A stretch of DNA of 64,000 bases from Phoebastria nigripes (Eukaryota > Chordata > Aves > Procellariiformes > Diomedeidae). The stretch spans positions 779,877 through 843,876 of the forward strand of contig JAYKAV010002775.1 of the NCBI GenBank assembly GCA_035582835.1, in the 5' to 3' direction. The notes under the pieces are model-generated. The model worked only from the letters and a program-made list of their open reading frames with translations. It searched no databases and had not been told where the DNA came from. Position numbers and translations under genes: made by a program. Of this stretch, positions 63,949-64,000 are shown in pieces (position 1 is the first letter of the stretch; each line of letters opens with the position of its first letter).

Positions 63949-64000
63949 GAGCCTCTGGTGAGAAACCCTGTGGAAGTCCAGGTAGCCGATGTTGATCCGT
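63949..64000 (+). CDS. Possible start of an internal exon cut by the window end
   Basis: A good acceptor (CCTTCCCTCTTATCCCGTAG) is followed by an open frame reading EPLVRNPVEVQVADVDP to the end of the window. The minus strand is also open and codon-biased (INIGYLDFHR), so the strand is not certain. I do not recognise the protein. It would belong to a neighbouring gene, not JIP3. Confidence 0.2.

Overview
This is vertebrate, almost certainly avian, genomic DNA. It is intron-rich and AT-leaning, with short GT-AG-bounded exons and CR1 LINE 3' ends of the kind found in birds (9378-9723, 12045-12260 and about 63200-63310). Scattered single Ns and one N-studded poly-T tract point to a draft assembly. 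The species cannot be fixed from the sequence; a galliform-like bird fits best.

One gene fills the window: MAPK8IP3 (JIP3, JNK-interacting protein 3, Sunday-driver/JSAP1), on the + strand. I can read 31 coding exons from 8307 to the stop codon at 59221-59223. Reading frame and splice phase are continuous across every junction, giving 1231 codons plus a stop. With about 105 residues expected from one upstream exon, this matches the roughly 1336-residue mammalian protein, so I number the visible exons 2-32. Exon 1 (RH1 domain and start codon) is not here. Everything before 8307 is intron 1.

Layout: 1-8306 intron 1; 8307-10139 exons 2-4 (N-terminal coiled coil); 17644-17788 exon 5 (JNK docking motif); 23106-28877 exons 6-8 (Ser/Thr-rich linker and acidic segments); 33093-34528 two in-frame microexons of 12 and 18 nt; 36911-38129 exons 11-12 (second coiled coil/leucine zipper); 39713-43054 exons 13-16 (RH2 domain and Ser-rich tail); 44698-50805 exons 17-23; 51075-59223 exons 24-32 (C-terminal WD40-like propeller). 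A long 3' UTR follows, to a probable poly(A) signal at 62045-62050, and then intergenic DNA with a CR1 copy. A good splice acceptor at 63947-63948 may begin an exon of another gene cut by the window edge.

The gene product is a cytoplasmic scaffold that binds JNK-pathway kinases and links vesicle cargo to kinesin-1 and dynein in neurons. The most interesting content is in the splicing signals: two adjacent symmetric microexons (the first with a UGC-in-pyrimidine signal upstream), a strong in-frame alternative donor inside exon 13, a TAGCAG tandem acceptor at exon 5, and a weak exon 5 donor with a stop codon just beyond it. Old repeats include a degraded antisense CR1 (about 23588-23965) and a hAT-like element with inverted ends (about 41252-41438). 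I found no CRISPR array, operon, phage, tRNA or rRNA gene, and nothing I would call a new biological system.
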